The notes under the pieces were generated by a model, which saw only the letters and a list, made by a program, of their open reading frames with translations, did no database searches and had not been told where the DNA came from. Positions 33,688 to 45,600 of a stretch of 64,000 nucleotides of DNA are shown here, piece by piece. This DNA is from Acanthaster planci. Lineage: Eukaryota; Echinodermata; Asteroidea; Valvatida; Acanthasteridae. Within the stretch, counting starts at the first letter, position 1. Every line of letters starts with the position of its first letter. The position numbers and the translations under genes are program-made. The DNA lies in the NCBI RefSeq assembly GCF_001949145.1, contig NW_019091406.1, positions 2,358,438-2,422,437 of the forward strand, written 5' to 3'.

Positions 33688-35475
33688 ATGTCACCGTTTC
33701 AGTTTTCCATGTTGTCCGTATTTGTCACTTTGACACTGGCATTCACACTGGCAATTGGATTTCGATGGGACGAATGGTGGAAGAACACAATCATTTACCA
33801 AATCTACCCGCGCTCTTTCATGGACTCTGACAGCGACGGTGTGGGGGATCTGGTTGGTATTACCTCTCGGCTGGAGCATTTCAACGACATCGGGGTAGGT
33901 ACAGTCTGGTTGAATCCCGTGTACAAGTCGCCTATGGCCGACTTCGGCTACGATGTGGCTGACTTCAAGGATATCGATCCCATATTCGGAACTATGGCTG
34001 ACTTTGACGAGCTGATCACTAAGGCGCACCGGCTCGGGCTTAAAGTCATGGTGGATTTTATCCCCAACCACTCCAGCGACCAGCATCCGTGGTTTGTTGA
34101 AAGCAGAAAAAATAAATATGAATCCAATCCCTATAAAGATTACTACGTGTGGGTTAACCCCAGACAGAATTGCTCTGATCCGCCTGAACAGTGCATTCCA
34201 AATAACTGGGTAGGGCTACTGGGTGGCACAGTATGGGAGTGGGTGCCAGAGAGGCAACAGTTCTATCTGCATCAGTTCCTTACAAGTCAACCGGATCTGA
34301 ATTACCGTAACCCTGCCGTGCATTTAGAGATAATAGACGTACTGAGATTCTGGCTGAAGAAAGGGGTGGACGGTTTTCGTGTCGACGCAATCAGACACAT
34401 TTACGAAAGCCAAGACTTGGAAGATGAACCAGTAAATCCCGACTATACGCCAGTACCAGGCGAGCGACCCCAATACCACAGCCTCATTCACAACAAGACA
34501 GCTGATCTCCCACGGGTACACGACCTGTTGTACGTGTGGCGGAGTGTCCTAGATGAGTACAGTGTGGAACCCAACTACCGGTTCATGGTGACTGAGACTT
34601 ACGACACCCACAAGGCCCTTCTCCCATATTATGGAACCCTGGATCGTCCAGAGGCAGACTTCCCCTTTAATTATGTCTTGACTAAATTGAAGAAGGAAAA
34701 CCTGTCTGGGACTAAAATCCACGAGCTGGTCAATGATTGGATGAAGGACCTGCCTCCAAATAAGTGGCCAAACTGGCTCATTGGCAACCATGACAATTTC
34801 CGCATCCCCGATCGTATAGGGGTTAAATACGCTCGATCCTTGAACGTACTAAACCTTCTTCTCCCGGGTACCCCGAAAATCTACTACGGTGAGGAGATAG
34901 CAATGGGAGACGTCTGGGTGTCGTACGACGAAAGTCGAGACCCGTTTGCCAGGAACAACCCCAATCACTGGAAAGAGTACACACGCGACCCAGAGCGTTC
35001 TCCGATGCAGTGGGACAGGACATCCCACGCTGGTTTCAGCACCACAATAGGCAAAACGTGGCTTCCCGTCAACCAGAATTATCTTAAAGGAGTCAACGTT
35101 GCTGACCAAAGGGTAGATAACACCTCCGTGTTGGCGCTCTTCAAAAAAATGGCAGCCCTTCGGAAAGACGAGCCTGCTTTCCAGACCAATCACCTCAAGT
35201 ACGTAATTGTGACAGAAACGATCTTCTCCTTCCTTCGCATGCCTGATACCTTGGGATTCGATTCCTTCCTAGTCATCATCAACGCTGGTACCTCTGATTC
35301 TACTGATGACTACTCTGCTGCTTTGATGGAAGGTCACCAACTGAAGATCGAAAGTAACACTGGTATCATCGCCGTCAGTAGTAACATGGATCGAGACGGG
35401 GAGTCTCAAGACATGAGCAAGGTCTTCGTGGTAATAGGCGAGGCACTTGTCATCAAGTTGTCTATTAGTTTCTGA
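33688..35475 (+). CDS. Maltase C: intronless secreted GH13 alpha-glucosidase (595 aa)
   Basis: GH13 maltase-type enzyme with a signal peptide of about 24 residues. Its motifs are [27 protein letters not shown] (nucleophile Asp233), VTETYDT (acid/base Glu303), GNHDNFR (Asp369), YYGEEI and SPMQWD, so it is catalytically complete. The start codon has A at -3; a second Met lies at residue 8 but would shorten the signal peptide. There is no C-terminal anchor. The middle third (YTPVPGE, VTETYDTHK, GNHDNFRI-DRIGV-YAR) matches maltase A better than its inverted neighbour B. The two ends match B almost exactly. This makes it a mosaic. It probably acts on extracellular maltose-like sugars; the substrate is not determinable here. 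Confidence 0.93.
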   Translation: MSPFQFSMLSVFVTLTLAFTLAIGFRWDEWWKNTIIYQIYPRSFMDSDSDGVGDLVGITSRLEHFNDIGVGTVWLNPVYKSPMADFGYDVADFKDIDPIFGTMADFDELITKAHRLGLKVMVDFIPNHSSDQHPWFVESRKNKYESNPYKDYYVWVNPRQNCSDPPEQCIPNNWVGLLGGTVWEWVPERQQFYLHQFLTSQPDLNYRNPAVHLEIIDVLRFWLKKGVDGFRVDAIRHIYESQDLEDEPVNPDYTPVPGERPQYHSLIHNKTADLPRVHDLLYVWRSVLDEYSVEPNYRFMVTETYDTHKALLPYYGTLDRPEADFPFNYVLTKLKKENLSGTKIHELVNDWMKDLPPNKWPNWLIGNHDNFRIPDRIGVKYARSLNVLNLLLPGTPKIYYGEEIAMGDVWVSYDESRDPFARNNPNHWKEYTRDPERSPMQWDRTSHAGFSTTIGKTWLPVNQNYLKGVNVADQRVDNTSVLALFKKMAALRKDEPAFQTNHLKYVIVTETIFSFLRMPDTLGFDSFLVIINAGTSDSTDDYSAALMEGHQLKIESNTGIIAVSSNMDRDGESQDMSKVFVVIGEALVIKLSISF

Positions 35476-36946
35476 CATGTCAGGACTTCGGTCTCAGCAA
35501 CGAATTGGAACGTGCACTGCCGTTCTGGGAACACATTCAGACAAGAAAAAGGAAGAGGAAAAAAATTGTCGACAGAGCATCACTGGACTTTTGATTTATT
35601 ATGTAAGGTGCCAGAGGAGGGCTGCCTGTTGTTTTTAACTCACGGCTGCAGAGACTGTTTCACAACGGGAAGTGAAGCTGGAGATTCAGTTTCTACAGGA
35701 ACAACTGATAGTGCAACGCAATCGCGCGATCGTACTGTTCGGCTGGTCGGGCCCTGCAAATGTTTTCACACTGAAGTACGTGTATGTGCATGTCACAAGA
35801 TTGAAGAAAACAGAAAAAAAAATCTGACGGGCTGGGAAGTGAGCAGGAACTGTCGGGGAGGTACATCACCGGAAAAGCGGCGGGCTCCCTTGGAGATAAG
35901 GAATACTTCATTGTCGTAGACGACCATGTGACCAGTTTGTTTCCTCAAGATTGGCCACCAATGCAGTGGGCAAGCGTTTGGTTATCAACCGTTTTTTGCA
36001 CACTGTGTCCTAAGAAAGGTCCTCTCATTGCTTATTTTCACAACGTAACCGCGGATTCTTTATCACATGTTTTTTGTCATTACCTGTGCAATGTTAAATT
36101 GTGATCGTGCCGATTCAGCATTGGGTACTGCCAATACGTTTTTCCCCTTAATATTTATGCCATTTATTGAAGCTTTTAAGGCAATTGTGATGGTGCATGT
36201 ACAATCAACTAGCGTGCAGTCTCGTGGTCTTTGCCACCGACAAAATGTTGGACGTGGGCCTATATCGGCTCATGGTAACGTGGGTCCTTCAAAGCACCCA
36301 AGGGTCCATGCGGTGAAGTTTTCTTTGATGCACTTTTGGTGCAACACTTTGTGTTCCTTTTGAGATGAAATATACCGAAAAGTCAACCTGAACTTGTTTA
36401 AACATTACTTTTCCAGACAACTCAGTGAACTGTCGCTGTGATGCCATATGGGGAAGAGCCAACGAGCCAAGAGCGAACCGCAAATTTGCTCACTGAAAAC
36501 ACTTCCGAGAAAGTTGCTCGTTGGTGTATACCATGTATTCACACAACGATGAATCCTCGAACTTACGAAAACACATTTAGAACAGCAAAATACAAGTCAT
36601 TCCTGCACTTGTGTGTAAAAATAAATTCAACAGGCATTACAAAAAGCACAAACTGGTAATATTGTTAGTTGAAACAAAACACTAGCAATTCTTTCAGCGG
36701 TATCGAGAATTTTGAATTGCATTGACAAACTGTACAAAATCGTTATGTGTATTTGGTATATGATTATGGGTATTAGTGAAACTGTCTCTTCACTTTCAAT
36801 AGAAACGAATTAATAACCATCATGTATATTCTTTAAAACCTTTAGGGCCACAGAGGTAACAATCGAAATAAAACGAGCAAGATTTTGCAGGGGGGGAGAA
36901 AAGAAAAAAAGGAAGAATTTTGTGCTTCCATGAGGCTCTAAATTCG

Positions 36947-36967
36947 TTTATTTAAAGATTTTTTATT
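36947..36967 (-). terminator. Candidate distal polyadenylation signals for AREL1
   Basis: Two AATAAA hexamers on the minus strand, 15 bp apart. They are the first exact ones I noticed downstream of the AREL1 stop at 42637, but variant signals nearer the gene may be the real ones. Confidence 0.25.
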
Positions 36968-37042
36968 TACAAAATAACATTACAACATCTAAAACAACGA
37001 CTTTACCAATCCATTTCTGAACAGTTCAAATTTTTCGTCATC

Positions 37043-37094
37043 ATGTCTTTGTTTCACATAGGCGATACGCATCTCCTACGTGAAACAAAGACAT
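37043..37094. repeat. Compact stem-loop with about 22-bp arms
   Basis: ATGTCTTTGTTTCAC at the left is inverted as GTGAAACAAAGACAT at the right. Pairing continues with about two mismatches through TAGG-GA/TC-CCTA to a loop of only a few bases. It lies about 75-95 bases upstream, in the minus sense, of the candidate AREL1 polyadenylation signals. It could be a 3'-UTR stem-loop, a small-RNA precursor or a transposon remnant. Confidence 0.55.
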
Positions 37095-40000
37095 CCATTT
37101 CCAAATTAAAAGCAAACGATCTCGGTGGTTGTATACAGAATTTCACATTCAAACAAAACATCAAAAGTACAGAATAAAGCTCTTCAAACTCGCATTAACT
37201 TAAAGATACAAAGAGAATGTAAGGGCAAACCAAAGATAACCTTTTTTTGGGGGGGGGGTATCTCAAAGGCATATTGCCGTAAAGAACGTGGCCATTGACA
37301 TGAAATGTGGACGACGGTAAAAATCTTCAGACTGTGAAAAATGAATCTGAGACAAATTCTACGACTGTCTGGTCTTAGTAACTGTTGCCGAAATAAGGCA
37401 TCGATTTGCCACTCGACGATAATCTCCAATCTTCTTGGGCACCAAAAGAGAATATTGTTTACTTAGTAAGCTGGACTTGGGTAGGCACCTTGCAACCAAC
37501 TGCATGTGTGCTATTGTAATAACACTCAAGGACATATTCACGGATAATCGCTGTCTGCAATTATTAGTAATGTCGGTGTATTAAGCCCATTCACATTATT
37601 ATATCCGTATTAAAAAAATGTCATTAGAAAATAAATTTTTTGCAATTAATTTTTCTGATGGTGAAATATACTCTTAACACCACGCAGAGAAAGGGATGAA
37701 TTATGCTTTGGGAACAACAGTTTCACACAAACGTTTTGAAAGGAGAACGTGAAAAGCCAACATGCCAAAGTTCAGGAAACGTGTCGGACTATCAAGATGG
37801 TTGCAAGTATACAGCCTGTAGTCGGGCCGGATTAGCAGTACTACATACATACAGCCCCCGGGATCTGCGTTCCGTATGGAGCAAAGAAATAGCTCCATGG
37901 TAGGACCTACTATCTACCCACTGCATCAACACCAATCTCTCAGCATTGAAGGCTGACTTTTTGCATTTCATGTTAATGCTCAGCTGAGCTGGTCTGGCTA
38001 TTCGAAGCTTTCCAAAAATGGAAAATTCAAGTTAAAGCCAAAGCTTGAACACAACTGTGCGTGTTTTATCGTCCACCTCCAATTTTTCTTAGGCCTCAGA
38101 TTTTTTTCGTAGGCTACAAGCACAGTGACCGTTGTGCCTTTTGTACCTGTCTGAAGCAGATGTTTTGATTCTGTGGTTAATTTGCACACAGTCTTTTGGA
38201 CGTGCGATTGGAGACTTGTTTTGAGTGGAGGCAGGGGCACAGGAGCATTGCCGAATCCCTTCCGCAAATACCAATTTGGCCCCCTAAAAATTTGGTTCAC
38301 GATCCACCTTTGGATCAGCGATAAACACTATTCAGTTTCTTTCTGAAACAACGCACATCGGTCGCATTGATCACAGAGCAGCAACTGTAAAATACACAAG
38401 CGAGCATTGTCCTTTCTTTGAGTATGAGCAGCTTTAGTTGAACTATTTGTAATTAGTTCATGGGGGGAGGTATTAAAAAACGTGAGATGATTTCCTGCAA
38501 CAGGCACGATGGGCCCTGCACTCTTGGGTAAGGCATCTATCTGTTTCTCTCTGTGAGAGACAGATTACAGATTTGGTTACCGTATGGATGCTTGTGCAGT
38601 TCCCTGACTCATATTTACATGTAGAGGGGCGTAACTTGATTGATCTAATTGGGGGGTGGGGGTTGGTGATCCCATGAAATTGCTAATGGACCCTATGAGC
38701 TCGGTCACTCGAGGTGATCCAAGAAAACCCCAACAAAGGCCAACTCAAGCACGAACCATATTCCACATATTAAACTAGAGTACACTTCCGTCTAACAAAT
38801 TAACTTTTACTGTCAATGTTAATATAATTGCACTTTCAATGCACTCAAAATGATTAAGACAAGCAGCATACTGGATAAACACCTAAATGACAACAATACT
38901 AAAGCCCTTTGGTACCGGCAACACAATGACCACTTAAAATGGGTCTACAATAACTCCAACTAAACAGCTGTGATGAATTCACTGATTGTAAAATTACACA
39001 CGTCAGGCTAAAGACTTACTCTACACATTCAATAAGAAACACGTACCTACTAATAACTGCTGTTTTCTTCTAAGAAACACCAAATACTGGTGAAGATAAT
39101 CCTCTCTTAACAAGAGAATAAAAGCAAGGACTCACATGAACCGTTTCTGAGAAGAAAAAAGCGAGAGAGAATCCAAATCCTTAACGGATGCGCTAAACGA
39201 TACCACTTCATTAAAGTAGTAAACAAGTCATCTAAGTCACAAACTATTCAATGAAATACAAAATTGTCTATAAACTGTTCATCCCAATTACTCATTAATG
39301 CTGACCTGAGTGGTGACTTTGCAGTTGGTTATAGGACTGACAAGATTACACTACTGAATTATGGAAAGAAGATGTTGGCAGGATCTATTATACCATAAAC
39401 AAACAGTTCAAGTCCTTTAAGTGAGCAGAGGCTAAAAATGCTGGGGAAAAGAAAACATTTTTAACTAGCCTTATCACTGCTCCTTGTAATGAGGAAAAAA
39501 CATTGTTGTATAATGTAATTGTCTGAGTACTCTCAGGGTATTCATAACTGACTATTGCCTGCATGTTTGCAACCTTCCGGTGTGCATCACTGGCTGGGTA
39601 CTCAATTTCAACTCTCCGTTTCTTGACAAATAATGCAATAATGTGTTTATCGCACAGTGTATACATGTGTATTATCAATGATCTAGTTCGGTAATCAAAC
39701 ACCATGAAATGGGATAAACATATACTGTACGTGCAAGCCGGATATGCCATGATCAACTAAATTGCATGCCAAGACACAAGCACTGAACAGGACACGCATG
39801 GTGTGTTTTTTATCCCAAAAATTTCAGCTGAATGAAATATGGAAGTGGCTTTTTTAGTATAGCACTTATATGTATCGGCATACACATACTCTGGCACCAA
39901 GAGACCCATTACAACAACATAAGTCCTACTTCCAAAACTGGATGAAACTAGAAAAATGTATGTGAAGGGATAAATATTGAATGATAAAACAAGAAAACAA

Positions 40001-42636
40001 GTTGAGCAGGAAACTACCTTGAGCTTAATGATAATGGCAGCAAGCCTAAAAACACATTCATTGTACAAGCATTCCTGATGGAAATTTAATGAATCTTATG
40101 AACTAATACCAACACAAAGGGCTGTAGTACTTTTCAAACTGAAAGAAAATGTAGGAAAAGTGATTCAATTTCGGTAAGTAAAAGGCAGTAGCAAGCTTTG
40201 AATCTTAGACCACATACCAACGTACCTTTTTTTTTCTATTTCTACACGAAAACAGTGGGCATTAAATGTGAGTCCTAGTAACATAGTCCTTAGTCAATTC
40301 AGCTAAAGAGTGCACATAAGCAGAAACCTGAGGACTCAAGTTCAAGGACTCTTTCGATAAAACATTCTTCCAGATATAAATTATGTATTATTATGTCTTG
40401 ATTTTTATGCATCTGAAGAACACTTTATCCTCGAAGCAACAGCTTAAGTGTTCATCTGCACATGTTTATCCTTCATATATTTGACCAAAACATTCTGTTT
40501 CCACCATGACAAGAAGATTATTGGGCTGAACTGGACCACTTACAGTCACTCAAACCACACTGTCATTAAGAACATGATTTACTTACTCGTATTATCTTGA
40601 ATTCTTGGTCAAATTGTATCCTTTTTGTCATTCATTTGCAAAGACACTGTATAAAATAGATCATATACCTGAGATGTGGCTGCAGGTGGAATGGTTTCAT
40701 GGACAGAAGCGTGAGTGAAATGCACCTTGCAAACATGGCAAAAGACGTTTGACTTGACCAGACTAAACATGTGCACACAGTACACATACTCATACCGCTG
40801 GAAAGACGAGTCAGCAGTTAGTAAACTTTGTGGTTAGGTTCTAGCCTGAAAGGACCAAACACTAGCGTCATGGAGTGAAGCAGGAAATGCTTTACAGATA
40901 GATGAAATGTTTAGTAAGTAATTTGGGCTTTCCAATTACCTTGAAAGAGTTGTGTGAGCGCTCAGTATCAAACATTTCAAAGCGTACTTATCTCATTCAT
41001 TCCTCCAGCAAAAAAGTTACACCAAAGCGTTTGTGAGCTGAATCTGACTCTCTGTGTACAAATTTCTCTGCGTAAAAAATTCTATGTACAAATATCTTGT
41101 TAAGAATATTTCATAAACTCCAATGCACTCCTCGAATTACAAGCTAGTGCATGTACATGTACAAAATCATGCACCTTTAAAAAAGCCCCAAATTAGCATC
41201 CCTGTAGTAAAGGAACCTCCATCATTTTTCCTGTTATTCATTTCTTCATTGGGTAAACCTGACGGCTCAGATTGCTTTAGCACTATTTTTCCTCAGGCAT
41301 CAACTTTAAAAATAGGAGTGAGTTACATTATAATGCAACCCCGATTGTTGATACCCTATCAGGTCTTTTTCAGGCTCACAGATTGACCTTGGTAATTATG
41401 TGATGCTTTACTGACTGCACGTACCATGCTTTGAAGATGGTGGACATCCAAGTGAGTGTGACCGATGTGACTTCACACACTGAAGAAACGACTGAATTAT
41501 CGCAACATCCTGTTTTGCGACAAGATGGGGGGATTTACAAGATTTGGCTCGGTAGCTTGGACAAAGTACAATGCTTTAGAGCCGTGCATGATTGCTATGG
41601 GAAAGTCATGTGATGTCAACCTTTTCCAACATGCAGTGAGCCATCGATTTATCAACTCCATCAGATTAATTCCTCTAACAATGATTCAGTGGCATTGACA
41701 ATAGCGCCAACTGAGAGAGGCAAATAAGACGACATTCATATCAGAAACCTCATTACAGCAGCCTGAAGTGAACTGCCCAATCAAGAACGCTGTTGTTGGC
41801 TTAAGTTAGTCCACAGAGTGACTTCATAGGTGGCGATGGAATCAGGTTTACAGCTGCAGTGAGCCAGTTAAAAAACCTGCCTTGACCACATCATCTCGTC
41901 TTACATGTAACTAACTTTAAAGTTAAGTAGCAAAAGAATGATACATTAAACTCAGTAAAACTGCAGTTTCTCATGAAATTTACATGAAAGCATATATTGA
42001 CACAGCTACGCTTGACACAAATTTATATTTGGCTTGGAAAAAAATCCATGAAATGATGAAAGAATACAAAGCGTAATAAATATAGATTGCACCTTCAATA
42101 AAAGACTGTGACCATTCTTGCTTTTAGCAAGCACAAAATTAAGCATAACAATTGTACCAAAAAAAATGCACAAAAATAATGAACAAGACACTCTTTACAT
42201 AAATCCAAACAAGGCAGCAACATTCAAATTATGCAAACATTCCTATGTATGTGATTTCAATTACCACTTTGATCAAATTCACCTACAAAGTAATGACCAA
42301 AAGGCCTACATTTCACATGTCTTAAAACTATCTATGCAATGAAACTAATTCACCATGTTCTAAAGACTGATGCAAACAAATTACTTTCATCTGTGCTACA
42401 GTGGAAAAATATGCAGACATTTTGTGTCCAAAATTTCGTTCATGTCATTTCCCTGTCTTTTAGATTTTTGCATGCCACATACCTGTACAAGGTCTGAATT
42501 AGACACCAGAAACTTCCTTTAAAAAAAGGGCACCAGGAAAGGCCGTTACCTTGGTGAGGTGAGATAATTTTCACAATTTCAGGTTGTTTTTACTTGAGGG
42601 TGGTGTTGGTGGTCACAGAAAGGGAGCAAGGGGACA

Positions 42637-45600
42637 TCAGAGTAGACCGAAACCTTCCCCTCCCTCGTTGATGGCTAACACCAGAGCCTTCTGAAGGTGC
42701 TCGATGCTGTCGTAAGTTGGCAGGCAAAGCTGGTTGAAGCTGTGTAAATGATCATTTCATTAAAACTCCAGCAGATATTGTAGGTGCGCTTTTTCTAAAA
42801 AAATGTTTTTCCCGGTGGAATTTCTTTTGAAACGAATTCAAATTTGAGTATGTGATGCATGTTTTCTATTGTTTGTGACTTGACACATTTTTTCTGCTCA
42901 CTTTTATCCATTAAAAATAAAAGAGGTCAATCTAAAAATAACACATCTTTTAAAATGAGAAAATTGTCCCATTAAACTGTCAAGTATACTTAACTATAAT
43001 TTAATCCCCTTTCATGGTAACAAAATATTTCCAAGTGGAACACGACACAAACCCTGTTATCTATAGGTCATATTCCAGGGAGGAGATAATAGACGGTTAC
43101 GGGTGACTTACCATGTATGTGCAGTTGGCAGCGTGCCGTGTGTCGGCGCGGCTATGACCTGAAACTTGGGGCTGAGTTCAGCGAAGCCACCCGGAGGCAG
43201 CTGGGAGCAGCCGGTCGTGAACTGCAGCAGTCTGGCCATCTCTTCCTGGGTGAAGCTGGCCACGACAGTCCAAAACCAGTCCAGCATCTAAGGGGGGTGG
43301 AAACGGGCAGGGAAACGAGATGAGTGTCCGAAAAATAGAAGGACACAGTAACACAACAAGCCACCACACAGGCATTCATGTTTCACAACTTCAGTAACGC
43401 CAAATTTGATCTGCATCAGTGTTAAGTGTATATGAGTACCAGGTTAAACAGGTGGGTTTACAACTCTTCATAGAGACTCACGAGGAGGTACAATTCCTAC
43501 TTTCTTCCACTTCTGAGATACAAAGTGAAAGAATTGGTACCACCTTGCCAATAGATCTCGAGTACGGATAGGTACTGCCTCACTACATTCAAAGACACTC
43601 ACCTAAGTTACCTAGACCATTCCTACAATTGCCTGCAGCTTGACTTCACAAAGGGGTCTATGATCACGGCTGTAGCAACTTCCCATAGAGTTGTATGCAA
43701 TTTCAAGCCACTGCCAGGTCACTTGGACACACTCAAAGCAGTTGGATGGAATTTTCTCACCTCAGCTTGCCAATCACAGGCTGTAGGTACAGCCAACACT
43801 TGAGCATGTGTTGTGACTACGGACTAAAGGTGATTTTCACTTCAACCTGCTCACCTGACCGAACTGTTCCCCTTGTCCCGACGGGATGTAATGTCTCTGC
43901 ATATCGGTCACACTAAAAGCGCAGGTACCACACATTAGTAACTCCAACTCGTTTTCATCAAACATGCTGAGCAGCTGGTCTGGAATCAGGTCGTTGAGGC
44001 CTACATGGGTTGAGACAAAGAGTGTAATATAACAAATTGATTATTATCTCAAAATCGTAATTAAAGATCAATTTAGATAAGTTTAAAACGGGGCCATGCA
44101 ATGTATTTATTCAACTGAAACACTAGAAAATGCACCCTTGTGTTCCAATTACCACATCTCCGAATTTTGTTCGCTATTTTGAAAGGTATTTGGTGCATTT
44201 GGGGTTTTATGGAAATTTCCATATTCATGACAAATCCTGGGATGCAATCCAAGGGAGAAAACCTTAAATCAACTGGAATTTTTAATTTTTCTGCTGTTCT
44301 TAATTTCCTTTTCATTAGTGATTTAAAAGCACCAGGCAAACCTTTCTCAGAAATGTGTTCAAAAAGCAAATTTTAGGTTCACAGTTTTAGCAGAAAACTA
44401 TGAACTCAACTGTGTCTTCTTTTCTGACATCATAGTTACAGTGCCCTCAACTGTCTAAAAGAGTATAGGCACTTTTAAATGTTTATTTAAAAAAGAAACA
44501 CTTTTCAATACACTTAACCTTAAAAGTTTGTCAAATAGTTTTAAACGTGTACGAGTACAAAGTTGCGCAAAATTTGAAATTAAAAAAAATTCACTGCATG
44601 GTCCTTTAAATGGACAACAAAATATTTCAATACCAAGTCTCGAAGCCACTAGGGTCTCATCGTGTAACCGAGGCCATTGAATATGGCATTGGGCTCTTTT
44701 CCCCAACCAACCACAAGCAAAACAGTGTTAGTGTATGGATCAGGAATCCTGGGTTAAATGAGAAGTGGTAAATAATTTGACCTTTGAGGAAGGCTTCTAT
44801 TTCCTCTTGCACGTTGTTTGCCAGTCGATGCTGGGCCAGCTTATCCAAGTACTCAGTCTTGTTGTCATTGGTTACCGGAGTGCTGGCTCCACCAGGAATC
44901 AAGTCCACCTCCTGAATGAAAGATCACAAATACCTGAATGCTTTTGTACAAGGATATGGCTCTCCTTCACACCCATAATTCCACTTTATTCCCTTTCCAA
45001 AAGTAACAAAGTTTACAGCATTTACAACATAGACTGACAGAGGATAGTTTCATTTTGCAATTGGTGTGAAAAAATACTGCACCTATAAGCTTATTCCAAA
45101 ATGTATCAAATTTAAATTGATTGAAGCAAGCAGTGAATTTTATGAAGTTGTACTGAGATATGGCAAAAAACACAAAACCCCTGAACATGGCATTTCCAGC
45201 CCACTTATGAATAACTACTTTGACCTACTATGATATTACAAACAAGGCAAAGGTTATCACAATCAATAAACTCATTGCGTACGAAAGCCTATCTATACAC
45301 GGGTATTCATGCGTACATCATGGAAGGGAATTGAGGGGACAAGCAATGCAAAAAACAAACTGTTTACCAGTGTCAAACATATGTAAAATAACTGGGGGTT
45401 AGTAAATTTTGTATGAGACAGGAGGTTAGATGAAACAGTGTTGAAAGTCGTACTGGGCTTCTCTCCTCATGCTTTGCTTTATGTGTAATTTATCCTTGCT
45501 TCGTTTGTCCATCTCACCTGAGCAAGTTGGCCTCCTTTGCTGTACACCTCCTCAGAGAAGGTCAGGCCCATATCGTTGACGTCATTGTCCAGTATAAAGC

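Larger units (their letters stand above)
35476..42636. other. Convergent intergenic region / possible long AREL1 3' UTR
   Basis: This 7.2-kb stretch lies between the stop codons of maltase C (+) and AREL1 (-). I find no coding sequence supported by motifs. A minus-strand pair of AATAAA signals (TTTATT on the plus strand) lies at 36947-36952 and 36962-36967. If used by AREL1 they would imply a 3' UTR of about 5.7 kb. Sequence at 38.8-42.6 kb is uniformly AT-rich and UTR-like. One compact hairpin lies at 37043-37094. Confidence 0.4.

Noticed and set aside
35512-35919. 135-codon frame just after maltase C
   Set aside because: No motif, no counterpart beyond maltase B and most likely 3' UTR.
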